This document shows positions 33,746 through 44,500 of a stretch of DNA of 64,000 nucleotides, piece by piece (within the stretch, counting starts at the first letter, position 1; the number at the start of each line of letters is the position of its first letter). Location of the stretch: the NCBI RefSeq assembly GCF_002086675.1, contig NZ_MVIF01000007.1, forward strand, positions 35,016 to 99,015, read 5' to 3'. The translations under genes and the position numbers were made by a program. A model generated the notes under the pieces. That model saw nothing but the letters and a program-made list of their open reading frames with translations. It was not told the origin of the DNA and did no database searches. The DNA comes from Mycobacterium persicum (GTDB lineage Bacteria > Actinomycetota > Actinomycetes > Mycobacteriales > Mycobacteriaceae).

Positions 33746-34393
33746 GTGGCCACTTCCCCGACCGGTCAGGCGTCGTTGCATCGCGGCCGGCGCACCGCGC
33801 GGCCATCCGGCGACGATCGAGAACTGGCCATCCTGGTCACCGCTGAAAAGCTGCTGGAATCGCGTCCCCTGGCCGACATCTCGGTCGACGACCTGGCCAA
33901 GGGGGCAGGAATCTCCCGGCCGACCTTCTACTTCTATTTCCCCTCCAAGGAAGCGGTGCTGTTGACGCTGCTGGACCGGGTGGTCACCGAGGCCGACACC
34001 GCGCTGGAAAACCTGATCCAGGCCCCGGACGCCGACCGCGACACCATGTGGCGTACCGGGATCAACGTTTTCTTCGAGACGTTCGGTTCGCATAAGGCGG
34101 TCACCCGGGCTGGTCAGGCCGCTCGGGCGACCAGCGCCGAGGTCCGGGACCTGTGGTCGACGTTCATGCAGAAATGGATCTCCTACACCGCCGAGGTGAT
34201 CGAGACCGAACGCGACCGCGGCGCCGCGCCGGTCACCGTGCCCGCCATGGAACTGGCCACCGCGCTGAATCTGATGAATGAACGGACGCTGTTCGCGTCC
34301 TTTGCCGCCGAACAACCCTGCATCCCGGAAGCGCGCGTGCTGGACACGCTGGTGCACATCTGGGTCAGCAGCATCTACGGGCAGGGGCGTTAA
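33746..34393 (+). CDS. ethR: EthR, TetR-family repressor of ethA
   Basis: A 215-residue TetR protein starting at GTG 33746 (VATSPTGQASLHRGRRTARPSGDD), nearly the M. tuberculosis length (216). The HTH is AEKLLESRPLADISVDDLAKGAGISRPTFYFYFPSKEAVLL. The C-terminal ligand pocket region MWRTGINVFFETFGSHKAVTRAGQAARATS is conserved. The longer frame from 33581 runs antisense over the ethA start and operator. Confidence 0.95.
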   Translation: MATSPTGQASLHRGRRTARPSGDDRELAILVTAEKLLESRPLADISVDDLAKGAGISRPTFYFYFPSKEAVLLTLLDRVVTEADTALENLIQAPDADRDTMWRTGINVFFETFGSHKAVTRAGQAARATSAEVRDLWSTFMQKWISYTAEVIETERDRGAAPVTVPAMELATALNLMNERTLFASFAAEQPCIPEARVLDTLVHIWVSSIYGQGR

Positions 34394-34402
34394 CCGCGGC
34401 GG

Positions 34403-35529
34403 TCAATCGTGGCGTAACCGGTTCCGCACGGTTGTGATGGCGTCGTGAATGCCGCGGCGGGTTCGGCCCGAGGCAGGTCCGGCCAGCTGGTCCAGCAACT
34501 GAGCGGCGACATCGCGCAATTTGGTGATGGTGTCCTGCGACAACGTCACCAGCATGTCGAAGGCTTCCTGAGCGGTAACGCCGAAGCCGTGCATGAGCGC
34601 GCCCTTGACTTGCTCAATGGTCGCCCGGCTCTCCACATGCTGGTCGTTCTGCGGTTGTGACCAGCCGTCGTCGTCACAGTCGGCGGGCAGCTCCAGTCGG
34701 ACGCGGGCGAAATCGAGCACGCCGAAGAGGCGGATGGCAGCGGATTGGTCGGTGCGCAGCAGCACATCGCGGTTACCGGAGCGCGCGCAGCGATCCAGGA
34801 TGTCCAGCTGGCGGTGGCTGCTGAATTCCAGCCCTTGCGCGTCGATGACCAACGTGTCGTCGCCGGTCAGCGGCCAGGTGCGGTGCAGCGTGGCGGCGAA
34901 GAGCGACTCGCTTGCGGCATCGATCTCACCGGCCAGCGCAAAGCCGCATCCCGGCGCGGCGTAGAGCCGGAAACTGGGCCCGTGCGGACCCATGTAGGGG
35001 TGCAGGCACATCAGTTCGGCCGCATCGTTTCTCACCTGTCCGGTGTCGTAGGCGCACAGCGCAGACACCGGAAGCACGGCCATCTTCTGGTCGATCAGGA
35101 ACTCGAAGCAGGCGAACGCGTCGAGTTGGTCGGGCCTGCGTGCCACCGCGGTGCAATCCACGACGGCCCCGGAAGCCCGAGTAGCCGTCGGCGAGCGCCT
35201 TCTCGACCGCCTCGACGCGCTGGGCCATTGAAGCCCCGGGATCCACCACGTCAGTGCCGGGCCGAAAGGTATAGAACTCTGCGACCGGCGTCACGCCGAT
35301 GCCGTCGATATCGGATCTCGGACAGGGCGGGCATGGCTGCGAATTCGGAGCGCAATTCGTCGCGGCTGCGGGCGCCGACGTACTCGACCCATTGATTCTG
35401 CAGCCGTCCGTCCACGATGTATTCGGCGGCACGTGCGCGAAATTGCGCTTGCTCGCTGTAACCCCACCCCAGATGCCCGAAGGGGACCAGGCCCGCGGCC
35501 GATGCGACGACACCATGTTGTCGGATCAT
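34403..35529 (-). pseudogene. MEDS-STAS-ANTAR regulator, interrupted by two frameshifts
   Basis: Three overlapping minus frames together make one protein. Frame 1 from ATG 35529 has MIRQHGVVASAAGLVPFGHLGWGYSEQ and VEYVGARSRDELRSEF. Frame 2 has GIGVTPVAEFYTFRPGTDVVDPG and ALADGYSGFR. Frame 3 has VVDCTAVARRPDQLDAFACFEFLIDQKMAVLP, a STAS-like domain (FALAGEIDAASESLF, VIDAQGLEFSSHRQLDIL) and a C-terminal ANTAR domain (IEQVKGALMHGFGVTAQEAFDMLVTLSQDTITKLRDVAAQLL). Shifts of one base are needed near 35312-35316 and at a G4 run near 35167-35170. ANTAR domains bind RNA hairpins to prevent termination. It may be a true pseudogene or carry sequencing errors. The start overlaps the upstream gene by ATGA. 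Confidence 0.75.
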
Positions 35530-36484
35530 GCGATCCCCCGTTTCGATGAGTCCCTCCGCAGGCACGCCTGGATAGTGGTGCCGCTGACGCCGTTATGGGT
35601 ACGCACCAGATCGGCCAGGGCGTTGACCAGAAACAGGCCGCGGCCCCCGGCGACGCCGCGGACCGGAGGACGCCGCCCGGCCAGAGGATCGGCGAACCGG
35701 CCGCGGTCGCTCACCTCGCAGACCACATACCCGTTGTGCTGCCAGAAGGCCGGCCGGCATGCGCTGCCGGCGTGTTCGAGGCTGTTGGTAGCCAACTCCG
35801 TGGCGATCAGCTCGAGATTGGCTATCGTCGCGGCGGGCAGGCCCAGCCCGTTCCCATACCAGGAAGCGACCGAGCGGGCGGGTCGAAGATCATTGGCGGA
35901 CCGAATCGTATAGGTGACCGCTATCGGGTTGGCGGGCAGCGGCCGGTTGTAGCGCGCCAGCGCGTCATCCGGCGCATACTCGGCACTTCGGTCCGCCGAA
36001 CCGTCCGACCACACCAGCGGGTGGGTCATCCGGGCGTCGGCGACCACGTCAGCGCTCAGTCCGCGGGCGTCGTAGGGGCACAGCACCGTCGCGTCGCGTC
36101 CGGCAAACGCCGCATTGACCAACGCCTCGTGCTGCACGCATGCCGGATATTCGTCGTCGGTGCGGCCCGGCCATCCCGGCTCACCGACGATCCGGACCGG
36201 GCGGCCCTCGTGCCCGGCGGCGAAAGCACTCTCCACCCCGAGAATCCGGCCGGGGTTTTGGCCGACGTCGGTCAAGTCGGCCAACGCCCCTCTTGGCAGG
36301 CGCGGGCCAACGTGGTGCGTAGCACAGCAAGCTTGCGTTCCGGGACTGCGACCAGCACCGGCTCGTCGTTGACCAGTCCGTCGAGAACAAACGGCACCAC
36401 CGCGTCGAGGTACTCCGGCTCAGAGCGATAGAACAGCGCGAAATGCGCCAGGCCGGGAGGCTTTGCATGGGTGCTCGTGGTCAT
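35526..36484 (-). pseudogene. MEDS-HATPase (anti-sigma-type kinase) protein, one frameshift
   Basis: From ATG 36484 the frame gives MTTSTHAKPPGLAHFALFYRSEPEYLDAVVPF and VLVAVPERKLAVL (MEDS sensory domain, first half), and stops at 36272. The rest is in another frame: LADLTDVGQNPGRIL, then a RsbW-like HATPase with LELIATELATNSLEHAGS (N box), VSDRGRF and GGRGLFLVNALADLVRTHNG (G boxes). Adding one G to the run at 36287-36290 restores EGALADLTDVG. Such proteins phosphorylate or sequester STAS/sigma-factor partners. It is coupled to the MEDS-STAS-ANTAR gene downstream, so the pair looks like one signalling unit. Confidence 0.75.
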
Positions 36485-36600
36485 GCGGCCATCACCTTGA
36501 TCCGCTAGAGGTCCTCCCCGTCCCCGACTGCCGATGCTACCGCGACGCGGCCGGCGTGCCGGCCGCGCCACCTTCGGCTGTCATACCCGGCTGCGAACAT

Positions 36601-37803
36601 ATGCTCGTGCGGAATGAGGCTTCCATCCTGCACGCGGACCTGGATTCGTTCTACGCCTCCGTCGAGCAGCGTGACGACCCCGCACTGCGGGGCCGCCCGG
36701 TGATCGTCGGCGGCGGAGTCGTGCTGGCGGCCAGCTACGAGGCCAAGGCCTACGGCGTGCGCACCGCGATGGGTGGCGCTCAGGCGCGCCGGTTGTGTCC
36801 ACACGCCGTGGTGGTGCCGCCGCGGATGAGCGCATACACCCGGGCCAGCGAGGCGGTGTTCGCGGTGTTTCGCCATTGCACACCGGTGGTGGAACCGCTC
36901 TCGGTGGACGAGGCGTTCCTCGATGTCGGCGGGCTGCGCCGGCTCTGCGGGACCCCGGTCGAGATCGCGGCGCGGCTGCGCGCCGACGTGCGTGAGCAGG
37001 TCGGCCTGCCCATCACCGTCGGAGTGGCCCGGACTAAGTTCCTCGCCAAGGTCGCCAGCCAGGAGGCCAAGCCCGACGGATTGCTCCTGGTGCCGCCGGA
37101 TCGGGAACTGGCATTTCTGCATCCGCTGCCGGTGCGCCGGTTGTGGGGTGTGGGCGCGGTGACCGCCGACAAGCTGCACGCCCACGGCATTCATACAGTC
37201 GCCGACGTCGCCGAGCTCAGCGAGTCCACGCTGGGCTCGATGGTCGGCGGCGCGATGGGCCGCCAACTGTATGCCTTGTCGCGCAATATCGACCGCCGCC
37301 GGGTGACCGTCGGCGTGCGGCGACGCTCGGTGGGCGCCCAACGAGCGCTCGGACGAACCGGCAGCAGCATGTCATCCGCCGAGATCGACGCGGTGGTGGT
37401 CACCCTGGTCGACCGGATCACCGGCCGGATGCGCGCCGCCGGACGCGCCGGCCGAACCGTGGTGTTGCGCCTGCGATTCGACGACTTCAGCCGCGCCACC
37501 CGGTCACACACGCTGCCGTGGGCGACGGCGGCGACGCAGCCGATCCTGGCCGCCGCCCGGCGGCTGGTCGCGGCGGCCGCGCCGGACATCGCCCGGCGGG
37601 GACTGACCCTGGTCGGCTTTGCGGTCTCCGGTATCGACCCCAGCGGCGCCCAGCAGCTGATGCTGCCGTTTGACGGCGAGCCGCCGGACGTACTCGACCA
37701 GGCGGTGGACCAGATCCGGCGGCGCTTCGGCAAATCCGCGCTGACCCGCGCGGTGTTGATGGGCCGCGACCCGGGCGTGGAAATGCCGCGGCTACCGGAT
37801 TGA
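36601..37803 (+). CDS. Y-family DNA polymerase (DinB/Pol IV-like, third mycobacterial type)
   Basis: About 400 residues from ATG 36601 (MLVRNEASILHADLDSFYASVEQRDDP); GTG 36607 is possible. Catalytic motifs: HADLDSFYASVE (Asp), YEAKAYGVRTAMGGAQA, VEPLSVDEAFLDV (SVDEAF Asp-Glu), and GVARTKFLAKVASQEAKPDG. HhH: VRRLWGVGAVTADKLHAHGIHTVADV. Translesion synthesis is expected. M. tuberculosis has two other DinB proteins elsewhere (DinX, DinP); this locus is unoccupied there, so it is a third type found in some other mycobacteria. No recognisable beta-clamp motif at the C-terminus beyond QLMLPF. Convergent overlap of 12 bases with the PHP gene. Confidence 0.85.
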   Translation: MLVRNEASILHADLDSFYASVEQRDDPALRGRPVIVGGGVVLAASYEAKAYGVRTAMGGAQARRLCPHAVVVPPRMSAYTRASEAVFAVFRHCTPVVEPLSVDEAFLDVGGLRRLCGTPVEIAARLRADVREQVGLPITVGVARTKFLAKVASQEAKPDGLLLVPPDRELAFLHPLPVRRLWGVGAVTADKLHAHGIHTVADVAELSESTLGSMVGGAMGRQLYALSRNIDRRRVTVGVRRRSVGAQRALGRTGSSMSSAEIDAVVVTLVDRITGRMRAAGRAGRTVVLRLRFDDFSRATRSHTLPWATAATQPILAAARRLVAAAAPDIARRGLTLVGFAVSGIDPSGAQQLMLPFDGEPPDVLDQAVDQIRRRFGKSALTRAVLMGRDPGVEMPRLPD

Positions 37804-38799
37804 CACCCACTCCAGCAGCTGATCGGCCGGCCAGGCGTTGATCACGCGGTCGACCGGAACACCGGCATCGAGGGCACGTTGCGCACCGTAGCCAAGGAAA
37901 TCCAGCTGGCCGGGTGCGTGCGCATCGGTGTCGATGCTGAACACGCAACCGATCTCCAAGGCCAGATTGAGCAACCGCGTCGGCGGATCCCGGCGCTCGG
38001 GGCGGGAGTTGATCTCTACCGCGGTGCCGTGGTCGCGGCAGGCGGTGAACACCGCCTCGACGTCGAACTTCGATTCGGGCCGGATACCGCGGTTGCCGGA
38101 GACCAGCCGGCCCGTGCAATGGCCCAGTACGTCGACGTGGCCGTTGCAAACAGCACGGACCATCCGCCGGGTCATCGCGGCCGCATCCATCGCCAGCTTC
38201 GAGTGCACGCTGGCCACCACGATGTCGAGCCGATCCAGCAGCTCCGGCTCTTGGTCGAGGCTGCCGTCCTCCAGGATGTCGACCTCGATTCCGGTGAGGA
38301 TGCGCATCGGGGCGAACTTGTCGCGCAGCTCGTCGATGACGTCGAGTTGTTTGCGCAACCGTTCCGGGGACAGGCCGTTGGCGATCGTCAGCCGCGGCGA
38401 ATGGTCGGTCAGCGCGCAGTATTCATGGCCCAGGCCGGCCGCGGTGGCCATCATCTCCTCGATCGGAGCCGACCCGTCCGACCAGTTCGAATGCAGGTGC
38501 AAATCGCCCCGCAGTGCGGCGCGCACCGCTCCCCCACCGAGATCCTCAGCGGCTGAACGTAATTCGATGAGAAGGTCGGGTTCGCGGCCGGACCAGGCCT
38601 GGTCGATGACCTTGGCGGTTTTCGGCCCGATGCCCGGCAGCGACTGCCAGCTGTTGGCCTGACCGTGCCGCTCGAGCGCGGCGTCGTCCAGTTTCTCGAT
38701 GACGTCGGCGGCGTTGCGATACGCCATGACGCGCCTCGGGTCATGACGGCTTCGGTCCTTGTAGTAGGCGATCTGGCGCAGCGCGGTTACCGGATCCAT
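37792..38799 (-). CDS. PHP-domain phosphoesterase with helix-hairpin-helix (Rv3856c family)
   Basis: A 335-residue protein, same length as Rv3856c. Residues about 20-75 have an HhH motif (SWQSLPGIGPKTAKVIDQAW). About 97-330 form a PHP metal-dependent phosphoesterase domain: GDLHLHSNWSDGSA, ALTDHSPRL, GIEVDILEDGSL, VVASVHSKL, HVDVLGHCTGRL and DTDAHAPGQL. It resembles the HhH-PHP part of PolX without the polymerase domain, so a DNA 3'-end processing role is possible. Directly abuts the next upstream gene (TAG followed by ATG). Confidence 0.88.
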   Translation of the reverse strand: MDPVTALRQIAYYKDRSRHDPRRVMAYRNAADVIEKLDDAALERHGQANSWQSLPGIGPKTAKVIDQAWSGREPDLLIELRSAAEDLGGGAVRAALRGDLHLHSNWSDGSAPIEEMMATAAGLGHEYCALTDHSPRLTIANGLSPERLRKQLDVIDELRDKFAPMRILTGIEVDILEDGSLDQEPELLDRLDIVVASVHSKLAMDAAAMTRRMVRAVCNGHVDVLGHCTGRLVSGNRGIRPESKFDVEAVFTACRDHGTAVEINSRPERRDPPTRLLNLALEIGCVFSIDTDAHAPGQLDFLGYGAQRALDAGVPVDRVINAWPADQLLEWVSIR

Positions 38800-39231
38800 C
38801 TAACTCAACTGCCCCGCGATGAAGCCGACGAAAACCACGGCGAAACCGCCGATTTCGCCGAGAATGAGCAAGGCCATCCCCAGCCGGGTTCCCGGCGCCG
38901 GAGGGTCGAATTGGTTTTCGGTGTCGCGCCGGGCGCCGTGCCAGACGTAACTGCCGATCGCGGCGACGAAAAAGAACACCACCACCATCGCTGCCGTCAG
39001 GTTGAGCCACGCCGGCCAGACGCTGAGTTCGACGAAGACCGCGATCAACAGCGTCGCAAACGCATACAGCAGCGCCGCCCGGTGAGCGATGTCGACGTAA
39101 ACATGCGCCCGGCGGTCATCGGAGATCATGATCTGCCGGTACTTCCACACCCCGAGGACAAGCGCCAACAAGAAGATCAGTCCGGCCGCCAGCAGGGTGA
39201 GTTTGGTGTCGATTCCCGGGGCGTAGCACAT
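38800..39231 (-). CDS. Small integral membrane protein (Rv3857c position)
   Basis: A 143-residue protein with four predicted helices: TLLAAGLIFLLALVLGVWKY, AALLYAFATLLIAVFVELSV, LTAAMVVVFFFVAAIGSYVW and GMALLILGEIGGFAVVFVGFIAG. No catalytic motif. ATG 39231; co-transcribed with the PHP gene, which begins at the next base. M. tuberculosis has only a 64-residue remnant annotated here (from memory), so this may be the complete form. Confidence 0.75.
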   Translation of the reverse strand: MCYAPGIDTKLTLLAAGLIFLLALVLGVWKYRQIMISDDRRAHVYVDIAHRAALLYAFATLLIAVFVELSVWPAWLNLTAAMVVVFFFVAAIGSYVWHGARRDTENQFDPPAPGTRLGMALLILGEIGGFAVVFVGFIAGQLS

Positions 39232-39282
39232 CGTTGCCTCGAGTGTAGTTGCGCTTCCGGACGCTGGACTACCGTCAGCCTC

Positions 39283-39734
39283 ATGCGATTCGCATTCAAG
39301 ACCTCACCGCAAAACACCACGTGGGCACAGATGCTGGCGGTCTGGCAGGAAGCCGACGGCATCGACGTCTACGAATCCGGATGGACCTTCGATCACTTTT
39401 ACCCGATCTTTTCCGACCCGAACGGCCCGTGCCTGGAAGGCTGGACGACTCTGACCGCGCTCGCGCAGGCCAGCGGAGGCTGCGCCTGGGCACCCTGGTC
39501 ACCGGCATCCATCACCGGCACCCGGCGGTGCTGGCCAATATGGCCGCCGCCCTGGACATCATCTCCAACGGACGGCTCGAATTGGGCATCGGCGCCAACC
39601 GCGCGCTATGCCCAGCACTGGAATTTCGTCGGCGTTCCGCCCGAGGAGTTCCACCCCCCGACCCCGCGGTCCTTCAGCCGCTGGCGGAGGCGATCCGGGA
39701 ATCGGGGCTGCTTTCGCAATGCGGGCCCAGATAA
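39283..39734 (+). pseudogene. Broken F420-dependent LLM-class oxidoreductase
   Basis: The start is intact at ATG 39283 (MRFAFKTSPQNTTWAQMLAVW, then DHFYPIFSDPNGPCLEGWTTLTALAQ). At about 39475 the frame shifts by one base to RLRLGTLVTGIHHRHPAVLANMAAALDI and SNGRLELGIGAN. The sequence then jumps to a part normally far downstream (YAQHWNFVGVPPEEF) in another frame, showing an internal deletion, and decays. An intact enzyme of this family has about 280-300 residues. Divergent from the membrane-protein gene. Confidence 0.85.
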
Positions 39735-40084
39735 CAATTCGATATCGTTGAGCAAACTCGTTGCGCCCGAGCGGGGGCAACAGCTGGCGATCACATCGCG
39801 AAGCGGAGCAACTCTTCAGCGGTGACCAGACGCTCGTTTCTTGCGGGAAACTCGTGACTCTTTACCGGGTGACGAAACCACGACCAGGCGATTCGCCCCA
39901 CCCGTGACCGGGGTACTGGGTTGCTACGCACAGCGACACTCCCTGCGATCGGACAACTCGGGCGGAACTCCACAACGCATCGCTGTGACGGAGCCCACAG
40001 AGCCCCATTAGACACCCGGCGTCTGGCAAACAACAGACGACGCGCCGAGCAATCAACGGCGTGTTTCTGGTGTTACTGGTGTGG
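39735..40084. other. 350-bp region without a recognised gene
   Basis: Between the oxidoreductase remnant and the gltD stop. Short minus-strand frames exist (for example 39791-40033) but show no motif or ribosome site. The base composition is less GC-biased than the flanks, in keeping with decayed sequence. Confidence 0.5.
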
Positions 40085-41551
40085 TTATTGAAGCGGCACA
40101 GCCGTCGGCTTGATCGGTGCCGGAAGCGCGGTGGAGCCCATCAGATAGCGGTCCACACCCGCGGCTGCGGCCCGGCCTTCGGCGATCGCCCACACGATCA
40201 ACGATTGGCCTCGCCCCATGTCACCGGCCACGAAAACACCCGGAACCGAGGTTTCGTAGTCGTCGCCGCGCGCCACGTTCCCGCGGTCGGTGAACTCGAC
40301 CCCGAGATCGCTGAGCAGACCGGGCTTCTCCGGGCCGACGAATCCCATCGCCAGCAAAACCAGATCCGCCTCGAGTTCGAAGTCCGAACCTTTGACCTTG
40401 ACGAACTTGCCGTCCTGCATGGTCACCTCGTGCGCCTTGAGCGCGGTCACATGCCCATCGACACCGACGAATTCCTCGGTGTTGACCGAAAACACCCGCT
40501 CGCCGCCTTCTTCATGGGCCGCAGAGACCCGATACATCAGCGGGTAGGTCGGCCACGGGGTCGAGGGCGCGCGGCTGTCCGGTGGGCGCGCCATGATCTC
40601 GAACTGGTGGACGTTGACCGCGCCTTGGCGATGCGCGGTACCCAGGCAGTCGGCCCCGGTGTCGCCACCGCCGATGATGACGACCTTCTTCCCCTTGGCG
40701 GTAATCGGCGGCTGCCCATCGGGCCCCAGGACGTCATCACCCTCTTGGACCCGATTGGCCCACGGCAGGTATTCCATCGCCTGGTGGACGCCATCCAGAT
40801 CACGACCGGGAATGGGCAGGTCGCGCCAGGCGGTGGCGCCACCGGCCAGCACTACCGCGTCGAACTCGGCGCGCAGCTGCTCGGCGGTGATGTCGACCCC
40901 GACATTGACGCTGGCGCGGAACTCGGTCCCTTCGGCCCGCATCTGCTCCAGCCGCCGATCCAGGACACGCTTTTCCATCTTGAACTCGGGGATGCCGTAG
41001 CGCAGCAGGCCGCCGATCCGGTCGTCGCGCTCGAAGACGGTCACTGTGTGTCCCGCACGGGTGAGCTGCTGCGCGGCGGCCAGGCCTGCAGGGCCCGAAC
41101 CGACGACGGCAACCGACTTGCCGGTCAGCGTGTGCGGCGGCAGTGGCTCGACGAAGCCTTCCTCGAAGGCATTGTCGATGATCTCCAGCTCGATCTGTTT
41201 GATGGTCACCGGATCCTGGTTGATCCCGAGCACGCATGCCGGTTCGCACGGCGCCGGACACAGCCGGCCGGTGAAGTCCGGGAAGTTGTTGGTGGCGTGC
41301 AACCGTTCGATCGCGTCGCGCCAACGGCCCCGGCGCACCAGGTCATTCCATTCCGGGATCAAGTTGCCCAGCGGACAGCCGTTGTGGCAGAAGGGAATAC
41401 CGCAGTCCATGCAGCGAGTTGCCTGCTGACGCAGCGTCTCGTTGTCGAACTCCTCGTAGACCTCTTTCCAGTCGCGCAGGCGCAGCGGAACAGGTCGACG
41501 CTTCGGCAATTTCCGGTGTGTGTATTTGAGGAAGCCGGTCGGGTCAGCCAT
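40085..41551 (-). CDS. gltD: Glutamate synthase small subunit
   Basis: A 488-residue NADPH-dependent beta subunit, identical in length to M. tuberculosis GltD. The N-terminal Fe-S region has [22 protein letters not shown] and [15 protein letters not shown] site: [27 protein letters not shown] site: [15 protein letters not shown]. It passes electrons to GltB for ammonia assimilation. The start [16 protein letters not shown] (41551) overlaps the gltB stop by 8 bases. Confidence 0.96.
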   Translation of the reverse strand: MADPTGFLKYTHRKLPKRRPVPLRLRDWKEVYEEFDNETLRQQATRCMDCGIPFCHNGCPLGNLIPEWNDLVRRGRWRDAIERLHATNNFPDFTGRLCPAPCEPACVLGINQDPVTIKQIELEIIDNAFEEGFVEPLPPHTLTGKSVAVVGSGPAGLAAAQQLTRAGHTVTVFERDDRIGGLLRYGIPEFKMEKRVLDRRLEQMRAEGTEFRASVNVGVDITAEQLRAEFDAVVLAGGATAWRDLPIPGRDLDGVHQAMEYLPWANRVQEGDDVLGPDGQPPITAKGKKVVIIGGGDTGADCLGTAHRQGAVNVHQFEIMARPPDSRAPSTPWPTYPLMYRVSAAHEEGGERVFSVNTEEFVGVDGHVTALKAHEVTMQDGKFVKVKGSDFELEADLVLLAMGFVGPEKPGLLSDLGVEFTDRGNVARGDDYETSVPGVFVAGDMGRGQSLIVWAIAEGRAAAAGVDRYLMGSTALPAPIKPTAVPLQ

Positions 41552-44500
41552 GCGCAGCCGCCATGATCGCCTTGTCCACATCCACTCCGTCACGCTCGGC
41601 CTCGGTGATGGCTTGCAACACCCGTTTGTAGTCGCGGGGCATCACCTTGACGAAATGCCGCTGCTGCCCATGCCAGTCGGCCAAAATGCGTTGGCCGACC
41701 GGGGAATCGGTGGCGTCGACGTGCGCGGCGATGATGCCCTGCAGGAAGTCCGCGTCATCGGTGTCGAGCGTCTCGACGTCGACCATCTCGGTGTTGAGGT
41801 TGTCGGGTAGCTCGCCGTGCGGGTCGTAGACATAGGCGATCCCGCCCGACATACCGGCGGCGAAGTTGCGGCCGGTACGACCCAGGATGACCACCCGACC
41901 GCCGGTCATGTATTCGCACCCGTGATCGCCCACACCCTCGACCACGGCATGCGCCCCGGAATTGCGGACCGCGAATCGTTCACCGACCACGCCACGCAGG
42001 AAGACCTCGCCGTTGGTGGCGCCGAACAGGATCACGTTGCCCCCGATGATGTTGTCCTCGGCGACATAGTCCGGCGGCGCGTTGTCCGACGGCCGCACCA
42101 CGATCCGGCCGCCGGACAGACCCTTGCCAACGTAGTCGTTGGCATCGCCGTAGATGCGCAATGTGATCCCCTTGGGCACAAACGCACCGAAGCTGTTACC
42201 GGCTGACCCTTCGAATGTGATGTCGATGGTGCCGTCCGGCAAACCTTGGCCACCATAGGCTTTCGTCACCTCGTGACCCAGCATGGTGCCCACCGTGCGG
42301 TTGACGTTGCTGATGGTGGTCGAAAAACGAACGGGCGAACCGGAATCCAGCGCCTCGCGGCTCATCACGATCAGCTGCTGATCGAGCGCCTTGTCCAGAC
42401 CGTGATCCTGACGCGAACTGCAGTACAGGTCCTGGTTCATGAACGCCGACTCGGGCTCATGCAGCACCGGCGTCAGATCCAGGCGGTGCGCCTTCCAGTG
42501 GGCCCGCGCCAGCGTGGTGTCCAGCGATCCGACCTGGCCGACGGCCTCGTTGAAGGTGCGGAAGCCCAACTGCGCCATGTATTCCCGCACTTCTTCGGCG
42601 ATGAACATGAAGAAGTTCTCCACGAACTCGGCCTTGCCGGTGAACCGTTCCCGCAGCACCGGGTTCTGAGTGGCCACACCGACCGGGCAGGTGTCCAGAT
42701 GGCACACCCGCATCATGATGCAGCCCGCCACCACCAGCGGCGCAGTGGAAAAGCCGAATTCCTCCGCGCCGAGCAGCGCCGCGATCATCACGTCACGACC
42801 GGTCTTGAGCTGGCCGTCCACCTGGACCACGATCCGGTCACGTAAACCGTTGAGCAGCAACGTCTGCTGCGTCTCGGCCAGACCCAATTCCCACGGCGCA
42901 CCAGCATGCTTCATCGACGTCAACGGGGTCGCCCCGGTACCGCCGTCGTGCCCCGAGATCAGGACCACGTCGGCGTGCGCCTTGGAGACACCCGCGGCCA
43001 CGGTGCCGACGCCGTTTTCGGAGACCAGCTTGACGTGCACCCGCGCGGACGGGTTGGCGTTCTTCAGGTCATAGATCAGCTGCGCCAGATCCTCGATGGA
43101 GTAGATGTCGTGATGCGGCGGCGGTGAAATGAGGCCCACACCGGGCGTGGAGTGCCGGACGTCGGCCACCCACGGGTACACCTTGTGACCCGGAAGCTGG
43201 CCGCCCTCACCGGGTTTGGCGCCCTGGGCCATCTTGATCTGGATGTCGGTACAGTTGGTCAGATAGTGCGAGGTGACACCGAAACGGGCCGAGGCGACCT
43301 GCTTGATGGCGCTGCGGCGCCAATCCCCGTTGGCATCGCGCTCGAAACGGCGGACGTCCTCGCCGCCTTCACCGCTGTTGGAGCGGGCACCCAGCCGGTT
43401 CATCGCGATCGCCAGCGTCTCGTGCGCCTCAGCGGAGATCGAGCCGTAGCTCATCGCCCCTGTCGCGAAGCGCTTGACGATCTCGCTGGCGGGCTCGACC
43501 TCCTCCAGCGGCACCGGAGGCCGCACGCCCGCGCGGAATTTGAGCAAGCCGCGCAGTGAGGCCATCCGCTCGCTCTGATCGTCGACCAGGCGGGTGTACT
43601 CCTTGAAAATCTTGTATTGCCCGGTGCGGGTGGAGTGTTGCAGCTTGAACACCGTCTCCGGGTTGAACAGGTGGTATTCGCCTTCCCGGCGCCACTGGTA
43701 CTCCCCGCCCACTTCGAGCTCGCGATGCGCCCGTTCGTCCGGCCGGTCCAGGTAGGCCAGCGAGTGACGAGTGGCAACGTCTGCGGCGATGTCGTCGAGG
43801 GTGATGCCGCCGGTAGGGCAGGTCAGCCCGGTGAAGTACTCGTCGAGCACGTCCTCGGAGATGCCGACGGCCTGGAACAATTGCGCGCCGGTATAGGACG
43901 CCAGCGTCGAAATGCCCATCTTGGACATCACTTTCAGCACACCCTTGCCCGCGGCCTTGATGTAGTTGTTGAGCGCCTTCTTGCGGTCGATGCCGTCCCC
44001 GAGGCCTTCCAGGGCGCCCCGGTCGAGCATGTCTTCGATCGACTCGAACGCCAGGTAGGGGTTGACCGCGGCGGCCCCGCAGCCCAGCAGCATCGCCATG
44101 TGGTGGACTTCGCGGGCGTCACCGGATTCGACGACCAGGCCCACATGGGTGCGGGTCCGTTCGCGCACCAGGTGGTGGTGCACCCCGGCGACGGCGAGCA
44201 GCGACGGTATCGGCGCCAGCTTCTCGTCGGAGTTGCGATCGGACAAGATGATGACCCGCGCGCCGTCGGCAATGGCCGCCGACGCCTGGGCACGCACGTC
44301 TGCCATGGCGGCCGCCAGCCCGCTACCGCCCTCGGCCACCGGGTATAGACACCGAATGACCTTGGAGCGCATGCCGTGCGGGCGTCCGTTGACCTCGGTG
44401 TCCGGGTCGAGGTTGATCAGCTTGGCCAGCTCGTAGTTACGCAGAATCGGCTGGGGCAGCACGATCTGGTGACAGGAGTTCTCGTCCGGGTTCAGCAAGT

